In this document: positions 1 through 9,535 of the stretch, one piece after another | How positions within the stretch are numbered: the first letter of the stretch is position 1 | Layout: the number at the start of each line of letters is the position of its first letter | DNA from: Mycobacterium sp. | Lineage (GTDB): Bacteria; Actinomycetota; Actinomycetes; Mycobacteriales; Mycobacteriaceae | Assembly (NCBI GenBank): GCA_020439025.1 | Contig: JAGQTO010000023.1 | Location: 1-38,852, forward strand | DNA: 38,852 bases | Reading direction: 5' to 3' | Translations under genes and position numbers: made by a program | Notes under the pieces: generated by a model | What the model saw: only the letters and a program-made list of their open reading frames with translations | What the model was told of the DNA's origin: nothing | Databases searched by the model: none

Positions 1-1119
1 TTCGAAGGCCCGGTCGGGCACGACCCCGTTGAGCAGGACGCCGATCAGCCCGATGGAGGCGGTCAGCAGGATCCCGCCGTAGGGGACGCCTTTGGACGAC
101 ATCCTGCTGGTGAACTTCGGTGCGCTTCCGCTCATCGCCATGGAGCGCAGGATCCGACCGGTCGAATACAGCCCGGCGTTGAGGCTGGAGAACGCCGCGG
201 TCAGGACCACAAGGTTCATCATCGTCCCGCCGCCGCTGATCCCGACCTTGTCGAAGAACGTCACGAACGGGCTCTCGTCGGCCGAGTAGGCGGTGTACGG
301 GAGAAGTAGGGCCAGCAGGAACAACGAGCCGACGTAGAACAATGCGATACGGGCGATGACCGAGTTGATCGCCCGGGGCATCACTTTTTCGGGCTCCTCG
401 GTCTCGCCGGCCGCCGTGCCGACCAGTTCGACCGCGGCGTAGGCGAAGACGACCCCGGCGGTGACGACCACCAGCGGCAGCATGCCGACCGGGAAGAATC
501 CGCCGTTGTCGGCGACGACCTTGAAACCGGTGGGATGTCCGTCGATCTCGTAGCGACCGGCGAGGAAGATCGTCCCGGCGACCAGGAAGGCGAGCAACGC
601 GACCACCTTCACCAGGGCGGCCCAGAACTCGAACTCTCCGAACACCGACACCGATACGAGGTTGACGCCGAGCACCACCGCCAGCGCGGCCAGGGCGATC
701 ACCCACTGGGGGATGGCGTCGAAGGCGCCCCAGAACCGGAAGTAGGTGGCGATCGCGGTCGAGTCGACGATCGTCGTCATCGACCAGTTCAGGAAGTACA
801 TCCACCCGGCCACGTAAGCGGCCTTCTCCCCGAGGAACTCCCGCGCATAGGAGACGAAGGAGCCCGACGACGGCCTGTGCAGGACCAGTTCGCCCATCGC
901 CCGCAGAATCAGGAACACGAAGATTCCGCAGAACCCGTAGACCAGGAACAACCCGGGGCCGGCGCTGGCCAGCCGGCCGCCCGCCCCGAGGAACAGTCCG
1001 GTCCCGATCGCGCCGCCGATGGCGATCATCTGCAGCTGCCGCGGTTTGAGGCTCTTGTGGTACCCGGCGTCCTCCCGGGTAAGGGCAGAGGGCTCGGCGG
1101 GGCCGGACACGGTGGTCAT
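1..1119 (-). CDS. ansP: AnsP-type amino-acid permease (APC superfamily), partial at window edge
   Basis: Hand translation of the minus strand from the ATG at 1119 gives about 373 codons with no stop before the window edge, so the C-terminus is missing. The protein starts with a short polar segment, then the APC signature region ([20 protein letters not shown]) at the first membrane helix, followed by many hydrophobic helices. The stretches [19 protein letters not shown] and the helix that follows match what I remember of mycobacterial L-asparagine permeases (AnsP1/AnsP2). The family imports amino acids across the inner membrane by proton symport. Its ATG overlaps the stop of the upstream small membrane protein gene (ATGA), so the two are probably translated together. 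Family is sure; asparagine as substrate is inferred from similarity, and other GABA/D-Ala/Gly-type permeases remain possible. Confidence 0.85.
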   Translation of the reverse strand, partial: MTTVSGPAEPSALTREDAGYHKSLKPRQLQMIAIGGAIGTGLFLGAGGRLASAGPGLFLVYGFCGIFVFLILRAMGELVLHRPSSGSFVSYAREFLGEKAAYVAGWMYFLNWSMTTIVDSTAIATYFRFWGAFDAIPQWVIALAALAVVLGVNLVSVSVFGEFEFWAALVKVVALLAFLVAGTIFLAGRYEIDGHPTGFKVVADNGGFFPVGMLPLVVVTAGVVFAYAAVELVGTAAGETEEPEKVMPRAINSVIARIALFYVGSLFLLALLLPYTAYSADESPFVTFFDKVGISGGGTMMNLVVLTAAFSSLNAGLYSTGRILRSMAMSGSAPKFTSRMSSKGVPYGGILLTASIGLIGVLLNGVVPDRAFE

Positions 1120-1346
1120 CGCTCTGCTCCGCCGTTGCTCTGACCGGTCGGGTCGTGCGGTGGTGCGGGCATGTCGCGGAAGGTGAAGATGAAGCCGAAC
1201 ACCGCGATAGCCGCGGCGATCGCGTAACCAATCGCCGAATACCAGCCGACCCGCAGGTAGGCGGTGACCGCGACGACGCCCATCGCGAGGAACACCATGG
1301 ACATCCCGATCAGGGGTGTCTTGGCCTTGAAGTCGATCAGGCGCAC
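1116..1346 (-). CDS. Small two-helix membrane protein coupled to the permease
   Basis: The open frame extends to an ATG at 1406, but I prefer the GTG at 1346. It has a GGGAG ribosome binding site 9 bases upstream, and residues encoded before it look non-coding. This gives 76 residues: a short basic N-terminus, two hydrophobic helices (about residues 12-30 and 36-52) separated by a short polar loop, and a polar tail rich in Pro and Gly. The stop codon overlaps the ATG of the permease gene by four bases, which suggests translational coupling and a shared job. I do not recognise the family. It could be an accessory subunit or stabiliser of the permease, but this is inference from position only. 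Confidence 0.6.
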   Translation of the reverse strand: MRLIDFKAKTPLIGMSMVFLAMGVVAVTAYLRVGWYSAIGYAIAAAIAVFGFIFTFRDMPAPPHDPTGQSNGGAER

Positions 1347-1504
1347 TATTCGGGTCTCCCACCGGGTAGTCGAGGTCAGGGTCGAAGGAGTCAGGAAAGT
1401 AAACAACGTCCGACGATGTGGTGTCGCCGAAGTGCAAAATGATTAGCACGCCCGTAACAACTCCTCAGGGTGCGCGACCGGTCCTTGTGATGGGATGAGT
1501 CGCT

Positions 1505-4500
1505 GTGGGAATCAAAGTGGCGCTGGAGCATCGCACCAGTTACACCTTCGACCGTCTGGTCGAGGTGCATCCGCATGTGGTGCGGCTCAGACCCGCCCCG
1601 CACAGCCGCACCCCGATCGAGGCCTACTCGATGGATGTGGAACCGGCCGACCACTTCGTGAACTGGCAGCAGGACGCCTTCGGCAACTTCCTGGCGCGCC
1701 TGGTGTTTCCCAACCCCACCCGGATCCTGACGATCACCGTCGGCCTGATTGCCGATCTGAAGGTGGTCAACCCGTTCGACTTCTTCATCGAGGACTTCGC
1801 CGAGACCTTCCCGTTCGACTACCCCAAGGGCTTGCGCGACGATCTCGCCGTCTACCTGCGGCCGGTGGACGAGGGGGAGGAGGGCTCCGGGCCCGGCGAA
1901 CTCCTGCGTTCCTGGGTGCGCGACCACCCGATCACCCAGGGAATTCGCACCATCGACTTCCTGGTCGGCCTCAATCAGGCCGTCAACGCCACGGTGGGCT
2001 ACAGCGTCCGGATGGAGCCCGGTGTGCAGACCCCCGACCACACGCTGCGCACCCGGATCGGATCCTGCCGGGACTCGGCCTGGCTGCTGGTGTCGATTCT
2101 GCGCGAGTTGGGCCTGGCCGCCCGTTTCGTCTCCGGATACCTGGTTCAGCTCACCTCCGATGTGGAAGCTCTCGACGGCCCGTCCGGACCGGCCGCGGAT
2201 TTCACCGATCTGCATGCGTGGACCGAGGTCTATATCCCCGGGGCGGGGTGGATCGGCCTGGACCCGACATCGGGTCTGTTCGCGGGCGAGGGCCACATCC
2301 CGCTGGCCGCCACCCCGCATCCATCCTCGGCAGCGCCGATCACCGGCGCCACCGGCTTCGCCCAGACCACCTTCGAGTTCTCCAACACGGTGACCCGCAT
2401 CCACGAGGACCCAAGGGTCACCCTTCCCTACACCGACCAGGGGTGGGCGGCCATCACCGCGCTTGGCGCGGAGATCGACGACCGTCTGGCCGCCGGAGAC
2501 GTCCGGCTGACGATGGGCGGGGAGCCCACCTTCGTCTCGATCGACAATCAGGTCGACCCGGAGTGGACCACAGATGCCGACGGACCGCACAAGAGGGAGC
2601 GGGCCTCGGTGCTGACCTCGCTGCTGAAGTCTGCCTGGGCGCCGACCGGCCTGGTGCAGTACAGCCAGGGCAAGTGGTATCCGGGAGAGCCGTTGCCGCG
2701 CTGGCAGATCGGTCTGCACTGGCGCCGCGACGGCAAACCACTGTGGAAGGACCCTGGGTTGCTCGCCGATCCCTGGGACGGCGGTGCCCGGCAGCTTCCA
2801 CCCGCCGTCGCCGGGGACCTGTTGTCCGCCGTCGCCGCGGGGCTGGGGCTTCCCGCGAGTCAGGTTCGGCCGGCCTACGAGGACCCGCTGGTACGGCTGG
2901 AGAAGTCGGTACGGCGACCCGAGGGCGCCGCGGTGGAACCCGACGACGATCTGGAAACCGACACCGCGGCGGGGCGGGCCACGCTTCTCGCCCGGCTCGA
3001 CGAGCCGACCAGCGAGCCGGCCGCCTGGGTGTTGCCGCTGCACCGCCGCGACGACGACTCCGGCTGGGCCAGCGCGGACTGGCGGCTGCGGCGCGGCCGG
3101 ATCGTGCTGCTCGACGGTGATTCCCCGGCCGGACTCCGGCTGCCGCTGGACTCGATCAGCTGGCGGCCGCCGCGCCCGACCTTCCAGGCCGATCCGCTGA
3201 CGGCCGACGATGAGCTGCCCGTCGGCGCCGAGCCGGAACCGGCGGTCCTCGAGGATGCCGAGACCGCGCCCACCACGGCCCTGGTCGCCGAGGTCCGAGA
3301 TGGCGTGCTCTACGTTTTCATGTCCCCGACCGACGCCCTTGAGCACTTCGTCGACCTGACCGCGCGGATCGAGTCGGCCGCGGCGGCGGTGGGTGCGGCG
3401 ATCGTGATGGAGGGATACGGGCCGCCGCCGGACGGGCGACTGCAGTCGCTGTCGATCACCCCGGATCCGGGCGTCATCGAGGTCAATCTCGCTCCCTCGG
3501 CCAGTTTCGCCGAGCAGAGCGAACAGTTGCAGACCCTCTACGAGAAAGCTCGGTTGGCGCGGTTGTCCACGGAGAGCTTCGATCTCGACGGAACCCACGG
3601 CGGGACCGGGGGAGGCAACCACATCACCCTCGGCGGGATCACCCCCGGCGACTCGCCGCTGCTGCGTCGGCCCGACCTGCTGGTCTCGATGCTGACCTAC
3701 TGGCAGCGCCACCCATCCCTGTCGTACCTGTTCGCGGGCCGGTTCGTCGGCACCACCTCACAGGCCCCGCGGGTCGACGAGGGGCGCTCCGAGGCCCTCT
3801 ACGAACTGGAGATCGCCTTCGCCGAGATCGCCCGCCTGAGCCGATCCGGTGACCCCGATCCCTGGGTGACCGACCGGGCGCTGCGCCACCTGCTGACCGA
3901 TATCACCGGCAACACCCACCGCGCGGAGTTCTGCATCGACAAGCTCTACAGCCCCGACAGCCCACGTGGCCGACTCGGACTGCTGGAACTGCGGGGTTTC
4001 GAGATGCCGCCCCACTACCAGATGGCAATGGTCCAGTCCCTGCTGGTGCGCGCTCTGGTGTCCTGGTTCTGGGATGAACCGCTACGCGCGCCGCTGATTC
4101 GTCACGGGCTGAATCTCCACGGCCGCTTCCTGTTGCCGCACTTCGTGATTCACGATATCGCAGCCGTTGCCGCGGACTTGCGTGCGCGCGGCATCGGTTT
4201 CGACACCAGCTGGCTCGACCCGTTCACTGAGTTCCGGTTCCCGCGGGTCGGCACGGCGGTGTTCGACAACGTCGAGATCGAACTGCGCGGTGCGATCGAG
4301 CCCTGGTACACCCTCGGTGAGGAATCGACTGCCGGTGGGACCGCGCGCTACGTCGACTCCTCGGTGGAGCGCCTGCAGGTGCGCACGATCGGCGCCGATC
4401 GTCAGCGCCACATCGTCACCTGCAACGGTCACCCCATTCCGATGCTGGCCACCGACAACCCCGATGTGCAGGTGGCCGGAGTCCGGTACCGGGCCTGGCA

Positions 4501-4816
4501 ACCACCCAGCGCGTTGCACCCCACCTTGACGGTGGACACCCCGCTGCGCTTCGAACTGGTCGACATCGGCACCGGCATGTCGCGCGGCGGCTGCACCTAC
4601 CACGTCTCGCACCCCGGCGGGCGGGCCTACGACGCCCCGCCGGTCAACGCGGTGGAGGCCGAGTCGCGGCGCGGCAGGCGGTTCGAGGCGCACGGGTTCA
4701 CCCCCGGTCGCATCGACCTCACGACGCTGCGGGAGCGCCAGGCCCGCCAGTCAACCGATGTCGGTGCCCCAGGAATCCTGGATCTGCGTCGGGTGCGTAC
4801 CGTTCTGGAAAGCTGA
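1505..4816 (+). CDS. Transglutaminase-like / DUF2126 putative amidoligase, Rv2566-like
   Basis: 1,103 residues from a GTG start with a weak GGGATG-type ribosome binding site. The N-terminus is a transglutaminase-like N domain, followed by a transglutaminase core with a papain-like triad at Cys188 (RIGSCRDSAW), His237 (DLHAWTEV) and Asp253 (GLDPTSG). The remaining two thirds match DUF2126, which Pfam labels a putative amidoligase. It carries MGGEPTF at 337-343 and the Gly-rich THGGTGGGNH at 697-706, likely a nucleotide or metal site of a glutamine-synthetase-like fold. One polypeptide thus joins a putative amide-bond-making domain to one that can cut or transfer amides. It is the first gene of a four-gene operon; the next gene begins 93 bases downstream. 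No signal peptide is visible, so it is likely cytoplasmic. Substrate unknown. Confidence 0.9.
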   Translation: MGIKVALEHRTSYTFDRLVEVHPHVVRLRPAPHSRTPIEAYSMDVEPADHFVNWQQDAFGNFLARLVFPNPTRILTITVGLIADLKVVNPFDFFIEDFAETFPFDYPKGLRDDLAVYLRPVDEGEEGSGPGELLRSWVRDHPITQGIRTIDFLVGLNQAVNATVGYSVRMEPGVQTPDHTLRTRIGSCRDSAWLLVSILRELGLAARFVSGYLVQLTSDVEALDGPSGPAADFTDLHAWTEVYIPGAGWIGLDPTSGLFAGEGHIPLAATPHPSSAAPITGATGFAQTTFEFSNTVTRIHEDPRVTLPYTDQGWAAITALGAEIDDRLAAGDVRLTMGGEPTFVSIDNQVDPEWTTDADGPHKRERASVLTSLLKSAWAPTGLVQYSQGKWYPGEPLPRWQIGLHWRRDGKPLWKDPGLLADPWDGGARQLPPAVAGDLLSAVAAGLGLPASQVRPAYEDPLVRLEKSVRRPEGAAVEPDDDLETDTAAGRATLLARLDEPTSEPAAWVLPLHRRDDDSGWASADWRLRRGRIVLLDGDSPAGLRLPLDSISWRPPRPTFQADPLTADDELPVGAEPEPAVLEDAETAPTTALVAEVRDGVLYVFMSPTDALEHFVDLTARIESAAAAVGAAIVMEGYGPPPDGRLQSLSITPDPGVIEVNLAPSASFAEQSEQLQTLYEKARLARLSTESFDLDGTHGGTGGGNHITLGGITPGDSPLLRRPDLLVSMLTYWQRHPSLSYLFAGRFVGTTSQAPRVDEGRSEALYELEIAFAEIARLSRSGDPDPWVTDRALRHLLTDITGNTHRAEFCIDKLYSPDSPRGRLGLLELRGFEMPPHYQMAMVQSLLVRALVSWFWDEPLRAPLIRHGLNLHGRFLLPHFVIHDIAAVAADLRARGIGFDTSWLDPFTEFRFPRVGTAVFDNVEIELRGAIEPWYTLGEESTAGGTARYVDSSVERLQVRTIGADRQRHIVTCNGHPIPMLATDNPDVQVAGVRYRAWQPPSALHPTLTVDTPLRFELVDIGTGMSRGGCTYHVSHPGGRAYDAPPVNAVEAESRRGRRFEAHGFTPGRIDLTTLRERQARQSTDVGAPGILDLRRVRTVLES

Positions 4817-4909
4817 CAGCCCCCGGAGACCGCCGGACGCCCGGCGACGGGGAGGATGTTGACCCGGGACCGGGCCCCAGAACGAGGGTGCAGACAGGAG
4901 GTGGATTCG

Positions 4910-7597
4910 GTGTCGTTGTCGACCACCGGAACCGGCCTCAGCGGCGCCGGATATGACCCGCTGCACCTGCTCGATCTGTACCGGACCGCCGGCGAGCACC
5001 GGCGGTTGACTGGCGACAGGACATCTGGCCCCACGGCGTTATGCGGCCCCTCGGCGTTCGGCTGCACCGGTTACGACGAATTGATCGACGCCGACGGGAA
5101 TGTCCGGCCGGCGTGGCGGGAGCTAGCCGAGCTGCTCGACGAGCGTGGCGAGGCGGGCTTGGACCGGCTGCGCGAACTGCTGCGCGACCTGGTCGACAAC
5201 AACGGGATCACCTACATCGAGGTGGACCGGCACGGCGAGGCGGTCACCGACGGCCAGGGTATGGCGATGCCGGGTCCGTGGCACCTCGACGGCATCCCAC
5301 TGCTGCTGGCCGACTCGGACTGGCAGACCCTGGAAGCCGGTATGACTCAGCGTTCCCGGCTGCTCGATGCGGTGCTGCGCGATCTCTACGGTGAGCGGCG
5401 CTCGCTCACCAGCGGCGTCCTTCCCCCGCGTCTGCTGTTCGGCCATCCGGGCTATCTCCGTGCGGCCCGCGGTATCAGCAACCCGGGCCGCCATCAACTG
5501 TTCATGCTGGCCTGCGATGTCAGCCGGGGCGCCGGCGGACGGTTCCTGGTCAACGCCGACTGGACGCAGGCGCCCTCCGGAGCCGGGTACGCGCTGGCCG
5601 ACCGTCGGCTGGTGGCTCGGTCGAACCCGGACGTCTACGAACGGATCCGGCCCAGGTCGGCCTCCCCGTTCGCCCAAGCGCTGCGGTTGGCCCTGATCGA
5701 AGCGGCTCCGGAAGCCGCTGAGGACCCGGTCGTGGTGGTGCTCAGTCCGGGCATCCATTCCGAGACCGCCTTCGACCAGGCCTACCTGGCCAGCGTGCTG
5801 GGTTTTCCGCTGCTGGAGAGCGACGACCTGGTGGTTCAGGACGGCAAACTGTGGATGCGTTCGCTGGGCACGCTCAAGCAGGTGGACGTCGTCTTCCGAA
5901 GAGTCGACGCCGAGTACGCCGATCCGCTCGACCTGCGGCCGGATTCCCGCCTCGGGGTGGTGGGACTGGTCGAGACACAACGCCGAGGCGCCGTCAGCGT
6001 GGTCAACAGCCTGGGCAGTGGAATCCTGGAGAGCCCCGGATTGCACCGCTTCCTGCCGGAGTTGTCCGAACTGTTCCTGGGTGAAGCGCCGCTGCTGGAG
6101 AGCCCGCAGTCCTACTGGGCCGGAATCGACGCCGAGCGCTCGCACCTGCTCTCGCGTCTGGAGTCACTGCTGATCAAGTCGACGGTGGGGGAACAGACCA
6201 TCGTGGGGCCGGTCCTTTCGGCAGCCGAGCGCGCCGAGTTGGCCGCCCGTATCGAGGCGGCGCCGTGGCAGTGGGTGGGACAGGAGCTCCCGCAGTTCTC
6301 CACCGCCCCGACCGGGCACTTCCCGGGTGGCTTGTCGGCGGCCGGCGTCGGCCTGCGGCTGTTCACGGTGGCGCAGCGAAGCGGTTACGCGCCGATGGTC
6401 GGCGGGCTGGGCTACGTGCTCAGCGCGGCGCCCGGCGCGTTCAAGCTCAACCAGGTCGCGGCCAAGGACATCTGGATCCGGCCGCCCGCACGGGCCGCGG
6501 CCGCCGTGACGGTGCCGTCGGTGAAGCTGCCCAGCGGCACCCCGTCGATCAGCTCACCCCGGGTTCTGGCCGATCTGTTCTGGATCGGCCGCTACGCCGA
6601 ACGCAGCGAGGCGTTCGCGCGGCTGCTCATCGTCGCCCGGGAGCGCTACCACGAATTCCGCAACCGCCGAGATGTCGAGGGCAGCGAATGCCTGCCGGTG
6701 CTGCTCAACGCGCTGGACAGACTTGCCGACGCCGACGTGACCGCGGGAAAGCCGGATGACGAGGGGGTCCGATCCGCGCCCCACACCCTGTGGTCGCTGA
6801 CCGCCGACCGGGCGCGTGCCGGATCGCTGGCCCAGTCGGTGGAAGGACTGGGCCTGGCGGCCCGCTCGGTGCGGGACCAGATGTCCAACGACACCTGGAT
6901 GGTGCTGGGTGTGGTGGAACGGACGCTGGCGCGGCAGGCCGAGTCCGGACCCGATGACGGACCCGACGCCGCGTCGTACGACGACACCGCGCTGGCCACC
7001 GCACAACAGCGCACCCTGGCCGCGATGCTGGCGCTGTCCGGGATGGCCGCCGAGTCGATGGTCCAGGACGCCGGGTGGACGATGATGGACATCGGCAAAC
7101 GCATCGAGCGCGCCCTGTCCCTGTGCGCGCTGCTCCGGGTCACCATCACCGCCGAGCGCGGCCCGGTGGTCGAGCAGAACATCACCGACTCGGTTCTGGT
7201 GGTATGCGAGTCCTCGGTCATCTACCGTCGCCGCAACCTCGGGCAGGCCAGCGTGGCGGCCGTCGCGAGACTGCTGCTCTTCGACGGGCGGAACCCGAGG
7301 TCGCTGGCATTCCAGCTTGACCGGCTTCGCTCGGACCTTCGCTCCCTGCCGGGTGCGTCCGGGGCCACACGACCGGAACGGCTTGTCGAGGAGGTCAGTG
7401 CCCGGCTGCGTCGGATGGACCCCGAGGATCTCGAGCAGGTGGATGCCCGCGGCCGACGCCTCCAACTCGACGAATTGCTGGCCGAGGCGTATGAAACGTT
7501 GCGTGAGCTGTCCGACGTCATCACCCGGACCCAGCTGTCGCTGCCGGGCGGTATGCAACCGCTGTGGGGTCCCGACCAACGGCGTGAGATGCCATGA
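4910..7597 (+). CDS. Circularly permuted ATP-grasp / Alpha-E protein, Rv2567-like
   Basis: The frame is open from an ATG at 4856, but the GTG at 4910 has a perfect AGGAGG (4896-4901) 8 bases upstream, giving 895 residues. The N-terminal half is a circularly permuted ATP-grasp ligase (former DUF404/DUF407 families): GPWHLDGIP near residue 120, NADWTQAPSGAGYALADRR near 215-235, and GSGILESPGLHRFLPEL near 370. From about residue 548 (SPRVLADLFWIGRYAERSE) the C-terminus is an Alpha-E helical domain (former DUF403), usually found with this ligase. ATP-grasp enzymes form amide or peptide bonds through acyl-phosphates, and comparative genomics has proposed that these sets make or attach short peptides. 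The stop overlaps the ATG of the next gene (ATGA), indicating coupled translation. Substrate unknown. Confidence 0.9.
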   Translation: MSLSTTGTGLSGAGYDPLHLLDLYRTAGEHRRLTGDRTSGPTALCGPSAFGCTGYDELIDADGNVRPAWRELAELLDERGEAGLDRLRELLRDLVDNNGITYIEVDRHGEAVTDGQGMAMPGPWHLDGIPLLLADSDWQTLEAGMTQRSRLLDAVLRDLYGERRSLTSGVLPPRLLFGHPGYLRAARGISNPGRHQLFMLACDVSRGAGGRFLVNADWTQAPSGAGYALADRRLVARSNPDVYERIRPRSASPFAQALRLALIEAAPEAAEDPVVVVLSPGIHSETAFDQAYLASVLGFPLLESDDLVVQDGKLWMRSLGTLKQVDVVFRRVDAEYADPLDLRPDSRLGVVGLVETQRRGAVSVVNSLGSGILESPGLHRFLPELSELFLGEAPLLESPQSYWAGIDAERSHLLSRLESLLIKSTVGEQTIVGPVLSAAERAELAARIEAAPWQWVGQELPQFSTAPTGHFPGGLSAAGVGLRLFTVAQRSGYAPMVGGLGYVLSAAPGAFKLNQVAAKDIWIRPPARAAAAVTVPSVKLPSGTPSISSPRVLADLFWIGRYAERSEAFARLLIVARERYHEFRNRRDVEGSECLPVLLNALDRLADADVTAGKPDDEGVRSAPHTLWSLTADRARAGSLAQSVEGLGLAARSVRDQMSNDTWMVLGVVERTLARQAESGPDDGPDAASYDDTALATAQQRTLAAMLALSGMAAESMVQDAGWTMMDIGKRIERALSLCALLRVTITAERGPVVEQNITDSVLVVCESSVIYRRRNLGQASVAAVARLLLFDGRNPRSLAFQLDRLRSDLRSLPGASGATRPERLVEEVSARLRRMDPEDLEQVDARGRRLQLDELLAEAYETLRELSDVITRTQLSLPGGMQPLWGPDQRREMP

Positions 7598-8493
7598 CCA
7601 ATCGGCGCTACCGAATCACCCATCACACCCAGTACCGCTACTCCGATGTGGTGACCAACTCCTACGGCCGCGGCCACCTGACTCCCCGGGACACCGCCGG
7701 CCAGCGGTGCCTGTCGTTCGATCTGGACATCGATCCCGAACCCGCCGACCGCTCCACCAGCCTTGACGGGTACGGCAACGTCAGCACCTATTTCCAGGTC
7801 ACCCGCCCGCATCGGGAACTCTCGGTGCTGGGCAGGTCGATTGTCGAGGTGGCCCCGCCGCCGGCGGAGCGTTATTCCTCCGGGGCGGCGATCGAACCCT
7901 GGGAGTCGGCCCGCCCGGACCGTTCCGGCGGCGTGCTGGCCACGGATTTCTGCCTCGACTTCAGCCCCCCGGAGATCACCGGCGACGTCATCGAGTATGC
8001 CGCGCCGAGTTTCGCCCCCGGGCGTCCCCTCATCGAGGCGCTGCGTGATCTGAACGCCCGCATCTTCGCCGATTTCACCTACCGGTCGGGTTCAACCACG
8101 GTCTCCACACAGGTCACTCAGGTGCTGCAGGTGCGAGAGGGCGTGTGCCAGGATTTCGCCCGGCTGGCGATAGCCTGCCTGCGGGCCAACGGCCTCGCCG
8201 CCAGTTACGTCTCCGGATACCTCGCAACCGATCCGCCACCGGGCAAGGAACGGGTGTTCGGGATCGACGCCACCCATGCCTGGGCCGCGGTGTGGACTCC
8301 CGGCAACGGTTGGCTCGGCCTGGACCCGACCAACGACCAACTCGTCGACGAGCGCTATGTCACCGTGGGATGGGGGCGGGACTACTCGGACCTGCCGCCG
8401 TTGCGCGGGATCATCTACACCGACTCCGAGTCCAGCGTGATCGACGTGTCGGTGGATGTGGAGCCACTCGCCGGGGAACTTTCCGGTGCGTGA
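7594..8493 (+). CDS. Transglutaminase family protein, Rv2569c-like
   Basis: 299 residues, with an ATG that overlaps the stop of the ATP-grasp gene by four bases. Residues 1-90 form the transglutaminase N-terminal beta domain (it opens RYRITHHTQYRYSD). The transglutaminase core follows with Cys185 (EGVCQDFARL), His228 (ATHAWAAV) and Asp244 (LGLDPTND), the complete papain-like triad. Bacterial members are mostly thought to be peptidases or amidases rather than cross-linking enzymes. No signal peptide or membrane helix is seen. It is the second transglutaminase domain in the operon and shares only the core motifs with the one in the DUF2126 protein. A role in hydrolysing or transferring the amide product of the two ligase-like neighbours is inferred from the operon. 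Confidence 0.9.
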   Translation: MTNRRYRITHHTQYRYSDVVTNSYGRGHLTPRDTAGQRCLSFDLDIDPEPADRSTSLDGYGNVSTYFQVTRPHRELSVLGRSIVEVAPPPAERYSSGAAIEPWESARPDRSGGVLATDFCLDFSPPEITGDVIEYAAPSFAPGRPLIEALRDLNARIFADFTYRSGSTTVSTQVTQVLQVREGVCQDFARLAIACLRANGLAASYVSGYLATDPPPGKERVFGIDATHAWAAVWTPGNGWLGLDPTNDQLVDERYVTVGWGRDYSDLPPLRGIIYTDSESSVIDVSVDVEPLAGELSGA

Positions 8494-9535
8494 CTTCACC
8501 TGCCCGAACTGCGGCCGGCACCTGGCCTTCGAGGACGCGGTGTGTCCGTCCTGCGGCAGCCGGGTGGGGTTCTCCCTCAATGCGATGGCCCTGTTGATCC
8601 TCGCGCCGGGGGGAGGTGAAGGTCAGGACGGTACCGTCGATTCGCGCATGTATCAGATCTGCGCGAATCACATTCTGGCGGAATGTAACTGGCTGGTCGA
8701 GGTCGAGCCGGTCCATCGGCTGTGCGGCTCCTGCTCGCTCACCCGGACCAGGCCGCACGACAGCGACTCCGCGGCGCTGTCCGCCTTCGCCGAGGCCGAG
8801 AAGGCCAAGCGCCGCCTGATCGCCGAACTGCACGAGTTGCGGCTACCGATCGTGGGGCGCGACCAGGATCCCGACCATGGGCTGGCCTTCGACCTTCTGT
8901 CCAGTGCCGACGAACCGGTGATCACCGGGCACGACAGCGGAGTGATCACCCTCGACCTGGCCGAGGGGGACGACGTGCGGCGCGAGCAGTTGCGGGTCGA
9001 GTTGGACGAGCCCTACCGCACCGTACTGGGACACTTCCGCCACGAAATCGGCCACTACTACTTTTACCGTCTCGTCCAGCCCGCAGCGGAGCGCGCCGAG
9101 GAGTTCCACCGGCTCTTCGGTGATCCAGGCGCCGACTACCAGGCGTCGATCGACCGGCACTACAGCCAGGGGCCTCCGGCGGGATGGCGACAGGACTTCG
9201 TCTCCTCCTACGCCACCATGCACCCCGCCGAGGACTGGGCGGAGACCTTCGCGCATTACCTGCATATCCGCAGCACGCTGGACACCGCGGCCTCCTACGG
9301 ACTGGCCCCGGCCAGCGCCACCTACGAGCGGCGGGTCCTCGGCCCCAGCGCCTTCGACACCCTCATCGAGGTGTGGCTGCCACTGTCCTGGTCGATGAAC
9401 ATGGTCAACCGTTCGATGGGCAAACCCGATCTCTACCCATTCACGCTATCCGGCCCCGTCCTGGACAAGATGCGTTTCGTGCACACCGTGGTCGACGACC
9501 CCGGCGACGATTCAACGGCGTCAGTTCCGGGTTGA
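8486..9535 (+). CDS. Zinc-ribbon putative metallopeptidase, Rv2568c-like
   Basis: The frame is open from an ATG at 8456, but the GTG at 8486 begins right before the first zinc-ribbon Cys and overlaps the previous gene by 8 bases (GTGCGTGA). This gives 349 residues. Cys6/Cys9 and Cys20/Cys23 form an N-terminal zinc ribbon; further Cys pairs follow (ICANH, LCGSC). HEIGHYYF at 186-193 is a gluzincin-like HExxH motif, and a downstream stretch (EDWAETFAHYLHI) may provide the third zinc ligand. It belongs to a family annotated as putative zinc-binding metallopeptidase (COG4307-like, from memory). It lacks a signal peptide, so it should act in the cytoplasm, perhaps on products of the ligases encoded upstream. 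Its 3' end overlaps the end of the convergent gene by 15 bases. Confidence 0.87.
   Translation: MRDFTCPNCGRHLAFEDAVCPSCGSRVGFSLNAMALLILAPGGGEGQDGTVDSRMYQICANHILAECNWLVEVEPVHRLCGSCSLTRTRPHDSDSAALSAFAEAEKAKRRLIAELHELRLPIVGRDQDPDHGLAFDLLSSADEPVITGHDSGVITLDLAEGDDVRREQLRVELDEPYRTVLGHFRHEIGHYYFYRLVQPAAERAEEFHRLFGDPGADYQASIDRHYSQGPPAGWRQDFVSSYATMHPAEDWAETFAHYLHIRSTLDTAASYGLAPASATYERRVLGPSAFDTLIEVWLPLSWSMNMVNRSMGKPDLYPFTLSGPVLDKMRFVHTVVDDPGDDSTASVPG

Noticed and set aside
1391..3712. 773-codon open frame on the minus strand
   Set aside because: It lies antisense to the well-supported DUF2126 gene; composition is Gly/Arg/Gln-rich with no domain, a usual shadow in GC-rich DNA.
5123..7579. Two ~340-codon open frames antisense to the ATP-grasp gene
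   Set aside because: Same frame-shadow effect; no motif, no ribosome binding site, and the sense protein has clear domains.
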